The notes below the pieces were generated by a model. It made no database searches. It saw nothing but the letters and a program-made list of their open reading frames with translations, and was not told where the DNA came from. DNA of 64,000 bases from Aliiroseovarius salicola (GTDB taxonomy: Bacteria; Pseudomonadota; Alphaproteobacteria; Rhodobacterales; Rhodobacteraceae): contig NZ_JAQIIO010000003.1 of NCBI RefSeq assembly GCF_027891095.1, positions 62,001 to 126,000 on the forward strand, read 5' to 3'. Below are positions 25,465 to 35,124 of this stretch, piece by piece (within the stretch, counting starts at the first letter, position 1; each line of letters starts with the position of its first letter). A program made the translations under genes and the position numbers.

Positions 25465-26325
25465 ATGGGATTTATAAGAAAACTGCTTGGTGTGGCGCCC
25501 ACCCCCACCGATGACGGTGCGTTCAAGCCATCGCCCCTGGCGCTGAAGCTGGCGACCTCTGCGACGACGGATTACGACGGCGGCAGCTATGCGGCACCTT
25601 ATTCGGGCGACGCAAAGCGGGTGTTGGTGATTTGCACAGAAGAGCGCAATATGACCATGGCCAACGGCAACAAGTTTTCGACCGGAAACCATCCGGTCGA
25701 GATGGGGCTGCCAATGCTGCATCTGATTGCGGCTGGGTTCGAGATTGATATCGTCACCCCGACTGGAGCGCCTGCCGCCATTGAAGAATGGGCGATGCCG
25801 CGTGACGACGCCAATGTCATGAAGCTTTTCCGTGACTACGCGGATGCGCTGGCAAATCCGGGCAGCCTTTCAGAGTTCGTTGCGAACTCGATGACCGATG
25901 ATGCCCCCTATGTTGCGGTGTTCTTACCCGGGGGCCACGGCGCGATGCTCGGGCTGCCGGAGAATGCCGATCTGGGCAAACTGTTGCGATGGGCGAATGG
26001 GCGCGATCTGTTCACGCTGGCGATTTGCCATGGTCCGGCGGCCTTGCTTGCTGCCGATGATCGAAACCCGTTCCTCTTTAATGGTTACAAAATCGCGGCA
26101 TTCCCTGATGCTGTCGACAAACAAACCCCGGCCATCGGTTATATGCCTGGCCACATGCCATGGAAATTCGGCGAGAAGCTGAATGCCTTGGGTGTGACCA
26201 TCGTCAACACAAAGGCAGATAACTCATGCCATGTTGACCGTCGCTTGATCACTGGCGCGAGCCCGAAGGCGGCCAATAATTTTGGCAGACTGGCAGCGGA
26301 AACCTTGCTGAAGTCCTTAACCTAA
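25465..26325 (+). CDS. hchA: Hsp31/HchA-type DJ-1 family protein
   Basis: 286 residues, close to the 283 of E. coli HchA. The nucleophile elbow is AICHGPAALLAA with the catalytic Cys. Other DJ-1 superfamily landmarks are RVLVICTEERNMTMANGNKFSTGNHPVE, abbreviated here, and FLPGGHGAMLGLPE, and the C-terminal TGASPKAANNFG. It acts as glutathione-independent glyoxalase, with chaperone and debated deglycase activity. It is the second gene of the operon facing the HxlR regulator, ending at a terminator hairpin. Confidence 0.9.
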   Translation: MGFIRKLLGVAPTPTDDGAFKPSPLALKLATSATTDYDGGSYAAPYSGDAKRVLVICTEERNMTMANGNKFSTGNHPVEMGLPMLHLIAAGFEIDIVTPTGAPAAIEEWAMPRDDANVMKLFRDYADALANPGSLSEFVANSMTDDAPYVAVFLPGGHGAMLGLPENADLGKLLRWANGRDLFTLAICHGPAALLAADDRNPFLFNGYKIAAFPDAVDKQTPAIGYMPGHMPWKFGEKLNALGVTIVNTKADNSCHVDRRLITGASPKAANNFGRLAAETLLKSLT

Positions 26326-26337
26326 GCCCAAAATATA

Positions 26338-26370
26338 GCGAGGCGCATTGCAGACACTCATGCGCCTCGC
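26338..26370 (+). terminator. Terminator after hchA
   Basis: Perfect 11-base arms GCGAGGCGCAT / ATGCGCCTCGC with an 11-base loop, followed by ATCTCCTTTC. It starts 12 bases after the hchA stop. Confidence 0.65.
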
Positions 26371-26534
26371 ATCTCCTTTCGCATTCACCGAATTGGTGTG
26401 AACCCAGACGGAGCAATTCATGAAAGTTTGTTGCCTTGGTCGCTCTCTTGGGGATGAACTTTCGAACGGCTCTGATCTATTTTAAGCTCGATTGCCTGTT
26501 GGTCCTCGGCTTCCCAACGATACGGAAGACCTCT

Positions 26535-29147
26535 TTAGTGAGAGTGTGTCGGGCGGTCGCGTTTCAGTCGCATTGTCTTGATGATCTCAGGGACAATGAT
26601 CAAAGGTAATGACAACAGGATAATTGCTGCCCAATGCTTCCAGCCTAAAGGTGCGGCGTGCAGCAGTTGTTGGAGTGGCGTCCAGTAGACGACCAGCAAC
26701 TGCAAGGAAATCATCGCTGCAAAGGCGACCAACAGCTTTGGATTTGATCCCCAGCCAAGACGCCAACAGGGCAGTGAGAAGGACCGGAAAGCAAATACGC
26801 TGGTTTTCTCAAACAGGATCATTCCGGTAAATGCCGCTGTCCGGGCCACATCCACACCGGCTGGCTGGAATGTGTAAAACAAGTAAAGGCTGGCAAAACC
26901 GGTATAGGTTCCAAACGCAAGGATCATCGCCAAAGCCCAGCGGTCCAGAATGCCAGCATCCGGGCGCCGGGGCGGCGCCGTCATCTGTTCGGGGGTGCCG
27001 GGTTCCAGCCCAAGGGTCAGCGCCGTGACCCCATCGGTCACAAGGTTCATCCACAGGATCTGCGTTGGGAGGTAGATCAGCGGACCGCCAAGCATGAGAT
27101 TGATCAAGATCGCCACCACCTCGCCTGCGTTGGACGACAGCAGATAACGCACAAAACGCTGAATATTGGCAAATTGGCGTCGCCCTTCGCGAATGGCACC
27201 TTTCAGCGTGGCGAAGTTGTCATCAAGAAGCACGAGGTCTGAGGCCCCCTTAGCAACATCGGTGCCACGGATGCCCATTGCCACACCGATATCAGCCTGT
27301 TTGAGAGCCGGAGCATCATTCACCCCATCTCCGGTCATCGCCACGATATGGCCCTGCGCCTGCAGGATCCGCACCAGACGCATCTTGTGCTCCGGCGCGG
27401 TCCGGGCAAAGAGCACAGGAGCACTCAAGAGCGCACCGAGAGCATCGTCGTCGATCTTTTCCAGCTCTGCTCCGGTCATGAGCTTTTCCACCGGCAGGCT
27501 AAGATCTTCGGCAATGGCGCGGGCGGTAAGGGGGCCATCCCCCGTGATCATCATGATCGACATACCCGCCTGTATACAGGTACGGATCGCGTCGCGGACT
27601 TCGGGGCGAGGGGGATCAATCATGCCGACGAGGCCCAGAAATTCCAGATCTTCGTCAGGGGCGTCGGCAGCGGAGACTTTATGCTGCGCCAGGGCGATTA
27701 CCCGCAGGCCTCGGTCGGCCATGTCGGCATAGATCTGTTCGATGTCTTGCCGTGTGGCGGCATCCAGAGGCACCTGCCCATCAGGGCTGCGCCAGGTTGT
27801 CGAAGCGTCCATGATCTGCTCTGGCGCACCTTTCGCAAGCAGCACCAAATCATCGCCTTTTCTGCGCACCATGCCCATCCGCTTGCGTTCCGACGAGAAC
27901 GGGATTTCCGCGAGAGGGGCATCTTCTGGAACCGGGGACCACCCCTTGTAGGCCAGCGTCAACAACGCCCCCTCGGTTGGATCGCCAACCATTTGCCAGT
28001 TTGCCCCGTCGCGGCGCAGGCTGGCATGGCTGCACCCGACCATTACATCCAGAGCGTCATCCAAATCCGGGTTGCTGCCATAACGGACCGGATCGTCCTC
28101 CAGCAGGATCCGCCCTGCAGGATCATACCCCGTTCCGACCGCCTTGTATGACTTACCCGCAATCCAGAGCGCGGAAGCGGTCATCTTGTTTTCGGTAAGC
28201 GTTCCGGTCTTGTCGGTGCAGATAACTGACGCTGCCCCCAATGTCTCGATTGCCTGAAGCCTTCGGACCAGTGCCTTGCGCCGCGCCATGGCTCCGGCAC
28301 CCAGTGCCAGGCTGATTGTGACCACAGCCGGAAGGCCCTCGGGGATGATCGCCACCGCCATTGAAATGCCGGTCATCACCATTTCCATCAGATCCCGACC
28401 GACCGCGACCCCGGTAAGGGCAATCGCCAGCCCAAGCAGAAGAGCCGCAAATCCCAGCTGCCCTCCTAAACGCCCGAGCTGCCGGGACAGGTTTGTGCCG
28501 CGTTCTTCCACTGATCCGGTCAGAGTGGCGATCTTGCCAAATGCGGTGGCGGGCCCGGTGGCGCTGACGACAACCTCGGCCCGGCCAGCGGTGACATTTG
28601 TTCCCATCATCACCTGATCGCGTTGATCAACCCCGTCGGTGTCTTTGCTGACCGGAACGCTTTCCCCTGTCAGTACGCTTTCGTCCACCCGCAACCCTAT
28701 GGCCGAGGCGATTCCGGCATCTGCTGGCACCTGATCACCTGCCTCCAGCAACACCAGATCACCGGGGACAATGTCGCGACTGTCGATCAGTACTGGGACA
28801 TCATCGCGGATCACTTTCGCCCTCGGTCGTAGCATATCGCGCAGTGCCGCCAGCGAAGTCTCGGCCTTCCACTCCTGCATAAAGCCCAGTCCGCCGTTCA
28901 AAAGCACCACCAGACCGATTGCTACCGCATCCACGGTCTCTCCCAAGAGCAACGCAACCAGACTGGCCCCGATCAGCAGCAGGACAAGAAAGCCGGTGAA
29001 CTGGCGCAATAGGATTTTCCAGATCGGCGTGATCCGGGTCTCACCGACGATATTTGGGCCATAGGTTTCAAGGCGCGCCCGCGCTTCCGCGCTGGTGAGG
29101 TTCTCCGATCGGGTCGGAGCCGGTTTCTGGTGTGGTTCACTGCGCAC
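26535..29147 (-). CDS. P-type cation ATPase (Ca2+-ATPase-like, P2A)
   Basis: 870 residues from the GTG used here. Landmarks: actuator TGES, helix-4 ion motif PEGLPAVVT, phosphorylation site ICTDKTGTLTENKM, hinge TGDGVNDAPALKQADIG, helix-6 NLVTDGVTALTLGLEP, and about ten membrane helices. PEGLP together with NxxxD in helix 6 is typical of Ca2+/Mn2+-type P2A pumps. The GTG has GGAGG seven bases upstream; the longer frame begins with TTG and lacks a ribosome site. It is monocistronic, with about 280 bases and no gene on its 5' side. Confidence 0.93.
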   Translation of the reverse strand: MRSEPHQKPAPTRSENLTSAEARARLETYGPNIVGETRITPIWKILLRQFTGFLVLLLIGASLVALLLGETVDAVAIGLVVLLNGGLGFMQEWKAETSLAALRDMLRPRAKVIRDDVPVLIDSRDIVPGDLVLLEAGDQVPADAGIASAIGLRVDESVLTGESVPVSKDTDGVDQRDQVMMGTNVTAGRAEVVVSATGPATAFGKIATLTGSVEERGTNLSRQLGRLGGQLGFAALLLGLAIALTGVAVGRDLMEMVMTGISMAVAIIPEGLPAVVTISLALGAGAMARRKALVRRLQAIETLGAASVICTDKTGTLTENKMTASALWIAGKSYKAVGTGYDPAGRILLEDDPVRYGSNPDLDDALDVMVGCSHASLRRDGANWQMVGDPTEGALLTLAYKGWSPVPEDAPLAEIPFSSERKRMGMVRRKGDDLVLLAKGAPEQIMDASTTWRSPDGQVPLDAATRQDIEQIYADMADRGLRVIALAQHKVSAADAPDEDLEFLGLVGMIDPPRPEVRDAIRTCIQAGMSIMMITGDGPLTARAIAEDLSLPVEKLMTGAELEKIDDDALGALLSAPVLFARTAPEHKMRLVRILQAQGHIVAMTGDGVNDAPALKQADIGVAMGIRGTDVAKGASDLVLLDDNFATLKGAIREGRRQFANIQRFVRYLLSSNAGEVVAILINLMLGGPLIYLPTQILWMNLVTDGVTALTLGLEPGTPEQMTAPPRRPDAGILDRWALAMILAFGTYTGFASLYLFYTFQPAGVDVARTAAFTGMILFEKTSVFAFRSFSLPCWRLGWGSNPKLLVAFAAMISLQLLVVYWTPLQQLLHAAPLGWKHWAAIILLSLPLIIVPEIIKTMRLKRDRPTHSH

Positions 29148-29430
29148 GCCTATGCCTCCATCTGCCTTAAAACTTGAACAGATTCTCTTGCGATACAATG
29201 CGCAGGATCAATGCGGCCAATGAGGGAGTGCCAGATTGTGGCAATGCGGATCCGGTCGTAAGACGTCTTGTCGTTGGCCCGCTGTCGCTTAGTTGGGGTA
29301 GGGGCCGCTGTTGGGGGCAATGGCCAATGGGTGGCTTGGTCGACCACGACGGCAATAACACCCGCCATCACATCAATCAGTCATGAGAGCCCTGACGGGT
29401 ACTGCCCTGCTACGCTCTACAGCACGATTA

Positions 29431-30543
29431 CTATGTGTGGTTTGGCTCGTGAATTGCCGTAATCGAAGATGCACCAGTCTGGGCCATCGCGCTGCTCAGC
29501 TCGTCGCTCAGAATATCCCACATTCTTTCAAGTCCGCGCTCACCGGCGGCGGCGATTGCAAATTGCAGGACGCGGCCAACGAAGGTGAAGTCGGCACCTA
29601 GGGTCAGTGCCTTCAGGACGTCTTCTCCTGATCGAATGCCACTGTCATAGAACAGGGGGAAATCTGGCCCAAGTTCGGCGCGAATTTTAGCCAGCATCTC
29701 AATCGGGGCAGGGGCGCTTTCCAATTGTCGAGCGCCATGGCTCGACACTTGAATGGCATCGACACCTGAATTGGCCAGCTTTTGGGCATCTTCTACATCC
29801 AGCACCCCTTTGACCACCAACTTGCCGGGCCACGCATCGCGAAGCCGGGCAAGCGTATCCCAAGTGACGTTGGCCCTCGTTTCGGTTCGATCAAATTCGA
29901 ACCCGTCCATCTCGAAGTTCGCCATTTGTGGCTTGCCGCTGAACAGGGAAGTCAATGACCAACGAGGGTGCAGCGCAAAGTCGATGAACTGCCGCGGCCC
30001 GATGCGAAAGGGCATCTTGAAACCGTGGCGCAACTCACGTGGGCGCCGCCCGACCTCGGGCACGTCAACGGTCAGAACAAGGGTCTTGTAACCAGCCGCT
30101 TTCGCCCGTTCGACGAGCTTGAAAGTGCCAACACCATCACCGCTGAAATAGAGTTGAAACCAAGCGTGGCCTTGGGCGGTTTCGATGATCTTTTCCATCG
30201 GGGTCGAGGCCACGGTGGACACCCCGTGAGGCACATGGTGACGCGCTGCAAGGCGGGCCAGCATGAGATCAGCGCCGGGGCCTGACAGGTTGCACATTCC
30301 CATGGGGGCAATCCCAAAGGGGCGATCCATCGGCGCACCGAAAACTTCTGTGGCGAGTGACCGCTGGCTGACATCTTTCAGAATGCGGGGTTTCAGGGTG
30401 ACGGCGTCAAGGGCGGCACGATTGCGCGCCGCCCCTGTTTCTCGACCGGCAGAGCCGTCGATATAGTCGAAAACCATCCACGGTAGCCTGCGTTTCGCCA
30501 GGCGGCGGGCATCTTCTGCACAGTGGATAGCTCCGGCTCCCAT
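29431..30543 (-). CDS. FMN alpha-hydroxy-acid oxidising enzyme, probable sulfolactate dehydrogenase
   Basis: 370 residues of the LldD/glycolate oxidase family: MVFDYIDGSAGRE (FMN site), FGIAPMGMCNL, FQLYFSGDG, LVVKGVLDVEDAQ (Lys), QVSSHGARQLESAP (catalytic His with the usual NHGGRQ altered to SHGARQ) and FYDSGIRSGEDVLKA. Its ATG overlaps the comE stop (TGATG), so it is translated with ComDE. Roseobacters carry an FMN-type sulfolactate dehydrogenase (SlcD), and a sulfolactate-to-sulfopyruvate step is exactly what is missing between HpsN and ComDE. The substrate is inferred from this position. Confidence 0.82.
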   Translation of the reverse strand: MGAGAIHCAEDARRLAKRRLPWMVFDYIDGSAGRETGAARNRAALDAVTLKPRILKDVSQRSLATEVFGAPMDRPFGIAPMGMCNLSGPGADLMLARLAARHHVPHGVSTVASTPMEKIIETAQGHAWFQLYFSGDGVGTFKLVERAKAAGYKTLVLTVDVPEVGRRPRELRHGFKMPFRIGPRQFIDFALHPRWSLTSLFSGKPQMANFEMDGFEFDRTETRANVTWDTLARLRDAWPGKLVVKGVLDVEDAQKLANSGVDAIQVSSHGARQLESAPAPIEMLAKIRAELGPDFPLFYDSGIRSGEDVLKALTLGADFTFVGRVLQFAIAAAGERGLERMWDILSDELSSAMAQTGASSITAIHEPNHT

Positions 30544-31097
30544 CAGCTTGCGACCGCTTTCATAAAGCGATCACGGATGATGACCGGATCCATGGTGATG
30601 ACCGGCATCTTGGCGTTGCCGCTGTCGCATTTCACCACCATCACGGTGGACTGGCCGCTATCGATCGCCTCTTGCAGCGCTGTGCCGGTGTCCACGTCCT
30701 GTACCACCACAACATTGTCGCAACCTGCCGCACGCGCCATGCCCGCGAGGTCGGTTTTCTTGCCGGTGTAGGTGGGCTGATCGCCGGTGGACCCATAGGA
30801 CCCGTTGTCGATGATCATCAGGATGTAGTTGTTCGGAGCATTGTTACCGATGGTGGGAAGCGTTCCAAGGTTGGTCAGAACCGAACCGTCCCCATCAATG
30901 ACAATCACGGTCTTGGGCTGTGCCAGCGCAAGGCCCAGACCGATCGAGGACGCAAGACCCATGGTGCCCAGCATGTAGAAATTCGATGGTTGGTCGTCGA
31001 TGGCATGTAGTTCCTGGCTGGGAATGCCGATGTTACAGACAACCAGTTGGTCACGAAGAATGGGCGCGATCTCGCGCAGGATTTCAGAACGGATCAT
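30543..31097 (-). CDS. comE: Sulfopyruvate decarboxylase beta subunit (ComE-like)
   Basis: 184 residues: the ThDP-binding half of a split ThDP enzyme, with GTMGLASSIGLGLALA and the motif VIDGDGSVLTNLG ... NYILMIIDNGSYGSTGDQP (GDG...N). With ComD it decarboxylates sulfopyruvate to sulfoacetaldehyde. The ATG overlaps the comD stop (ATGA), which excludes the longer frame. A phosphonopyruvate decarboxylase is the main alternative, but the sulfonate operon argues for sulfopyruvate. Confidence 0.87.
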   Translation of the reverse strand: MIRSEILREIAPILRDQLVVCNIGIPSQELHAIDDQPSNFYMLGTMGLASSIGLGLALAQPKTVIVIDGDGSVLTNLGTLPTIGNNAPNNYILMIIDNGSYGSTGDQPTYTGKKTDLAGMARAAGCDNVVVVQDVDTGTALQEAIDSGQSTVMVVKCDSGNAKMPVITMDPVIIRDRFMKAVAS

Positions 31098-31606
31098 TGG
31101 TCGCCGTAGCCTCCCCAGAAGTTGGCGTCGGTCAGGATCGCCACGGGTTTGTTGCACATGTATGTGTATTTCAAAATGTTGTCGAATTCTTCGACATCAC
31201 TTTGATGGTGGAAGTGATAGGTGGGGATATTGAGCTGAGCCAACAGCGCTTTGGTATGCACCGCCATTTCGACCTGACAGGCCACAGGTTCGCGCAGTTC
31301 ACCACGATACGAAATCAGCATGGGCAGAGGCATCCGGTAAAACTGGGTCAGGGTCGCCAGCGTGTTGATGGTCACGCCGATCGCAGTGTTTTGCATAATG
31401 ATGGCAGGGCGTTTTCCCCCCATCCATGCACCTGCACAAAGGCCCATGCCTTCGTCTTCCTTGTTCGAAGGAATGTGAAAGATGTCTTCGCACTGGTCAA
31501 TCTCGTCAATCACACCAGCCAGCTGTTTGCATGGTACTGTGGTGACGAATGAAACGTCGTTTGCGACCAGATCGTTTGTGATCTTTTTGTCGATATTCAT
31601 GATCAT
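31094..31606 (-). CDS. comD: Sulfopyruvate decarboxylase alpha subunit (ComD-like)
   Basis: 170 residues: the pyrimidine-binding half of a split ThDP enzyme. FVTTVPCKQLAGVID, then the catalytic Glu in SNKEDEGMGLCAGAWMGG, then MQNTAIGVTINTL. It pairs with ComE, whose start overlaps its stop. AAAGG lies just upstream; two ATGs two codons apart are both possible. The product, sulfoacetaldehyde, would be cleaved by Xsc, which is not in this window. Confidence 0.87.
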   Translation of the reverse strand: MIMNIDKKITNDLVANDVSFVTTVPCKQLAGVIDEIDQCEDIFHIPSNKEDEGMGLCAGAWMGGKRPAIIMQNTAIGVTINTLATLTQFYRMPLPMLISYRGELREPVACQVEMAVHTKALLAQLNIPTYHFHHQSDVEEFDNILKYTYMCNKPVAILTDANFWGGYGDQ

Positions 31607-31635
31607 TTGGCCTTTATGGTTGATGGTCTTGGGTG

Positions 31636-32046
31636 TCAGGAGCTTCGATAGACATGCACGGCACAGGGGGCGTGGCGTACCACGCGTGCGGCCGTTGACC
31701 CGAGCAGGTAGTCACTGAGCCCGGGTTTGTGAGAACCGATCACGATGCATCCGATATCTTGATCAGCAGAAAACTCGATGATGGTGCGATAGGTGTGGCC
31801 CACCACGATTTCGGTCTGGATATCCGGGATCCCCGCTGTTTTCTCGACCAGCAAAGTGCGCGCGCGTTCAAAGGCCTCGCGTACCACATCCTTGTCCAGA
31901 TATGCCCCGACCGAACTGTGAGGTGCTTCATACACATGGAGTGCGATGATTTTTCCGCCGGGATTGCATAGGGCTTTGGCCACACCAAGGGTTGAAGGGG
32001 AAATCCCATGGTCCAAGGCCATGGGAACCAAAATTTTATCATACAT
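31636..32046 (-). CDS. Universal stress protein (UspA family)
   Basis: 136 residues: MYDKILVPMALDHG, LHVYEAPHS, and the nucleotide-binding end GCIVIGSHKPGLSDYLLGSTAARVVRHAPCAVHVYR (GxHx9GSTA pattern typical of ATP-binding Usp). AAAGGAAACC precedes the ATG. It lies inside the DHPS operon between the zinc alcohol dehydrogenase and comD. UspA proteins are common riders in TRAP operons, where some bind ATP and modulate transport (family knowledge). Confidence 0.9.
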   Translation of the reverse strand: MYDKILVPMALDHGISPSTLGVAKALCNPGGKIIALHVYEAPHSSVGAYLDKDVVREAFERARTLLVEKTAGIPDIQTEIVVGHTYRTIIEFSADQDIGCIVIGSHKPGLSDYLLGSTAARVVRHAPCAVHVYRSS

Positions 32047-32073
32047 GGTTGGTTTCCTTTCTTTTGGTGCGGT

Positions 32074-33054
32074 TTACGACCACGGGTCGAGCACGATTTT
32101 TGGCGCGGCAACGGCGCCTGCGCGCAGGTCACGAAACGCTTGCGCCCCGTCCGATAGCGCGCGCGATTCCATCCAGTCGAGCGGCCCAAGGCGCCCGTCA
32201 AAGATTGCCTGTGCGGTGTCGCGGAAATCCTGTGCGGTATAGGTGTAGGTGCCGATAAATGTGATTTCCTGAAGCGTCATGCGACGGACATCCAACCCAT
32301 CGGTGTCTTCGCCCAGACCCACATGCGCAATCACGCCACCCGGCATCGCAATCTCTGACGCCATAGCGCGCGTGGCAGCATAGCCAACCGCATCGATGAC
32401 GATACTTACGGGTGTCTTTGCGGTATCCGTGATGGTCTGTCCGCATCGCTCTGCCAAGAATTGGCGGCGATTGTCATTAGGTTCCAGAATGGTGACATCG
32501 TCGACGCCCATGGCGCGCAGGGCAAGGGCGGCCGCAAGGCCAATGGCTCCGCCACCCAGCACCAGGGCTGTGCGATCCATTTTGTGGTGCATCGCATCAA
32601 GCGCCAGACGCGCGGCATGCCAACTGACGGCAAGCGGTTCGGCAAGAGCCGCTTTTGTCAGCGGAACATCCTCTGGCACGATGACCAAATTGCTCTCGGG
32701 CATGGCGACATACTGTGCAAATGCGCCCTCGCGCGGAGGCATCGAGATGATCTGGCGGTCTGCGCACAGGTTTTCGCGTCCCATGCTACACGCCGGGCAG
32801 GTGCCACAGGTCACCAACGGATTGATGGTAACGCGTTGCCCATCCTTGGGGCCGCCTTCAATGATCCCGGCGGCCTCGTGGCCCAGAATAAGCGGGGCAG
32901 GGCGCCGATTGTCATGCCCCAGATAGGCATGCATGTCGGACCCGCAAATTCCCGATGCCATAATGCGTATCAGGTGTTCACCCGATCCGGCCCGCGCTTT
33001 CGGAACATCACGATATCCAAGTGTTTCAACACCGTCGTAAACCAGAGCTTTCAT
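32074..33054 (-). CDS. Zinc-dependent alcohol dehydrogenase, candidate DHPS 2-dehydrogenase
   Basis: 326 residues of the MDR family. Catalytic zinc ligands lie in SGICGSD and LILGHEAAG; the structural-zinc lobe is CGTCPACSMGRENLC; the NAD site is ALVLGGGAIGLAAALAL. It is translated from an ATG overlapping the SDR stop. In described DHPS pathways two 2-dehydrogenases (HpsO and HpsP) interconvert the DHPS enantiomers so that HpsN can use both. This gene and the SDR beside it fit those roles, but which is which cannot be settled by eye. Confidence 0.85.
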   Translation of the reverse strand: MKALVYDGVETLGYRDVPKARAGSGEHLIRIMASGICGSDMHAYLGHDNRRPAPLILGHEAAGIIEGGPKDGQRVTINPLVTCGTCPACSMGRENLCADRQIISMPPREGAFAQYVAMPESNLVIVPEDVPLTKAALAEPLAVSWHAARLALDAMHHKMDRTALVLGGGAIGLAAALALRAMGVDDVTILEPNDNRRQFLAERCGQTITDTAKTPVSIVIDAVGYAATRAMASEIAMPGGVIAHVGLGEDTDGLDVRRMTLQEITFIGTYTYTAQDFRDTAQAIFDGRLGPLDWMESRALSDGAQAFRDLRAGAVAAPKIVLDPWS

Positions 33055-33812
33055 TTTGCTGTGAACCCCCCATCAACCATCAGAACCTGACCTGTCACAT
33101 AGGCCGATGCATCCGAGCACAGAAACAGCAAAGGCCCGTCCATGTCTTCCAGCCGCCCATTGCGTCCGATGCAGGTTTGTGCGGCGTTGCGTTCGGCGCG
33201 GGCATCGTCCTGAAATACGGCTTGGGTCAGCTCGGTCGGAAAAAATCCCGGTCCAATTGCGTTGGCTGTGATCCCGTGAGGAGACCAGGCTTCGGCCATG
33301 GCGCGGGTCAACTGCCCGATACCTGCCTTGCTGGCGCCATAGGCGATACCGCCGGGAAAGGCCCGTGTGGTTTGAAGTGAGGCAAAATTGACGATCCGCC
33401 CCCAGCCTTTTTCCTTCATTGCCGGGACCATTGCCTGACTTAGGAAAAACGGAGCCGACAGGTTCAGGGCCAGTGTTTGGTCCCATCCTTCAGGGGTAAC
33501 GTCATCTGCTGCTTGGCGTGTGTTTACTCCCGCAGCGTGAACAAGAATGTCCGGTGGCCCAAATGGGGCACAGATGGCGGCACACAGGGTTTCAAGCTGG
33601 TCCCGTTCAGCAACATCTGCTGCGACATGTGCCGCATTTTCCCCGATTTCAGAAGACAGCTCTTGCAGAGCTTGTTCCCGGCGGGCAACCGACACGACCT
33701 TTGCGCCAGCCGATGACAATGCAATAGCAGCCTGTCGACCGAGGCCAGAGCTGGCCCCGGTGATGCAGGCGACTTTGCCTGTCAGGTCAAACAGAGATCC
33801 CAGATCAGCCAT
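33051..33812 (-). CDS. Short-chain dehydrogenase, candidate DHPS 2-dehydrogenase
   Basis: 253 residues of classical SDR type: cofactor motif CITGASSGLGRQ, VHAAGVNTR (NNAG-equivalent), catalytic YGASK, and GQVLMVDGGFTAK at the end. SVARR after the second strand suggests possible NADP use, though NAD is reported for DHPS dehydrogenases. It overlaps hpsN by eight bases and the zinc alcohol dehydrogenase by four, so all three are translationally coupled. Its proposed role is racemisation of DHPS with the neighbouring dehydrogenase. Confidence 0.86.
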   Translation of the reverse strand: MADLGSLFDLTGKVACITGASSGLGRQAAIALSSAGAKVVSVARREQALQELSSEIGENAAHVAADVAERDQLETLCAAICAPFGPPDILVHAAGVNTRQAADDVTPEGWDQTLALNLSAPFFLSQAMVPAMKEKGWGRIVNFASLQTTRAFPGGIAYGASKAGIGQLTRAMAEAWSPHGITANAIGPGFFPTELTQAVFQDDARAERNAAQTCIGRNGRLEDMDGPLLFLCSDASAYVTGQVLMVDGGFTAK

Positions 33813-35112
33813 TTGCGCTCAGATCAAAAGTTTCATTCGGGAAGTATTTTTCCAGTCGCACATCGGCAGCACGGGCATGACCTTCCATACCTTCAAGTCG
33901 CGAAATGCGGGCTGTGGCCTCGGCCACGGCTTTGGATCCTTCGCGGGTAGAGCGCTGCCAGGTGACGATCTTCATATACTTGTGCACGGACAAACCGCCG
34001 GTATAGCTCGCAGCACGCGACGTGGGCAGCACATGGTTGGTACCAGCAGCCTTGTCTCCATAGGACACAGTGGTCTCTTCGCCCAGGAAGAGCGAGCCAT
34101 AGCAGGTGAGGTTCTCCAGCCACCAATCCAGATCTTCGGCCTGAACCGTCAGGTGTTCAGGGGCATAATCATCCGAGCAGGCTGCCATTTCTTCACGATC
34201 AGAACAGACGATCACTTCGGCATAGTCGCGCCAGGCGGCGGCCGCATTGTCACGGTTCACGTCTGGCAGATCGTCAATCAACTTTGGCACGCGTGCCATC
34301 ACGTCTTCGGCCAGATCGCGATCATCGGTCACAAGCCAAACGGGCGAGTTGTAGCCGTGTTCGGCCTGGCTTACCAAATCGGTGGCCACAATATGCGCAT
34401 CAGCTGTTTTGTCGGCCAGGATCAAGCTATCGGTCGGTCCTGCAATCATGTCGATGCCAACGCGGCCAAAGAGGATGCGTTTGGCTTCCGCCACAAATTG
34501 GTTACCCGGTCCGACAAGGATGTTGGCCTTGGGCAGACCGAAGAGACCAAAGGTCATTGCCGCCACGCCCTGAACGCCGCCCATCGCCATGATCTTGTCT
34601 GCACCACAAATATGTGCGGCATAGACAATCGCTGGGGCGACACCAACACCGGGACGAGGAGGAGAGCAAGCAGTGATATGTTTGCACCCGGCCACTTTGG
34701 CGGTGGTCACGGTCATGATTGCGCTGGCGATGTGGCTATAGCGCCCACCAGGCACATAGCAGCCTGCCGCATCTACGGGGATGGCCTTTTGTCCCGTCAC
34801 GAAGCCCGGCAACAGTTCGGTTTCCACGTCGCTAACGGTGCTTTTCTGCAGCTCAGCAAAGCGACGCACATTGTCATGAGAGAACCGGATGTCGGCCTTG
34901 AGCCTCTCGGGCACCAAGGCGCAAGCGGCCTCGATCTCTTCCGGGGTCAACAGAACGTTGCCCTCATACTGGTCAAACTTGGCGGCATACTCCATCGCCT
35001 TGGCATCGCCACCAGCTTCGATATCATCAAGGATGCCCTTAACGATCTCATGGGTCTCAGTTGCATCCGACTTTGGTGTCAGAGAAGCCTTTTTCAGGTA
35101 TTCACGAGTCAT
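33805..35112 (-). CDS. hpsN: Sulfopropanediol 3-dehydrogenase (HpsN, histidinol dehydrogenase-like)
   Basis: 435 residues, homologous to histidinol dehydrogenase: GCYVPGGRYSHIASAIMTV, ACSPPR, GPGNQFVAEAKR, DMIAGPTDSLILAD, LVSQAEHGYNSP (Glu/His pair), SVHKYMK near the end. It is not in a his operon but follows a TRAP transporter and precedes two alcohol dehydrogenases and ComDE, the exact context of HpsN, which oxidises (R)-DHPS twice with NAD+ to (R)-sulfolactate. It lies 12 bases after the DctM gene. Confidence 0.88.
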   Translation of the reverse strand: MTREYLKKASLTPKSDATETHEIVKGILDDIEAGGDAKAMEYAAKFDQYEGNVLLTPEEIEAACALVPERLKADIRFSHDNVRRFAELQKSTVSDVETELLPGFVTGQKAIPVDAAGCYVPGGRYSHIASAIMTVTTAKVAGCKHITACSPPRPGVGVAPAIVYAAHICGADKIMAMGGVQGVAAMTFGLFGLPKANILVGPGNQFVAEAKRILFGRVGIDMIAGPTDSLILADKTADAHIVATDLVSQAEHGYNSPVWLVTDDRDLAEDVMARVPKLIDDLPDVNRDNAAAAWRDYAEVIVCSDREEMAACSDDYAPEHLTVQAEDLDWWLENLTCYGSLFLGEETTVSYGDKAAGTNHVLPTSRAASYTGGLSVHKYMKIVTWQRSTREGSKAVAEATARISRLEGMEGHARAADVRLEKYFPNETFDLSANG

Positions 35113-35124
35113 TTCTGGAAGGTC

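Noticed and set aside
33805-35112. Histidinol dehydrogenase (hisD)
   Set aside because: Homologous fold, but the gene sits in a TRAP/sulfonate operon without other his genes; HpsN explains the context.
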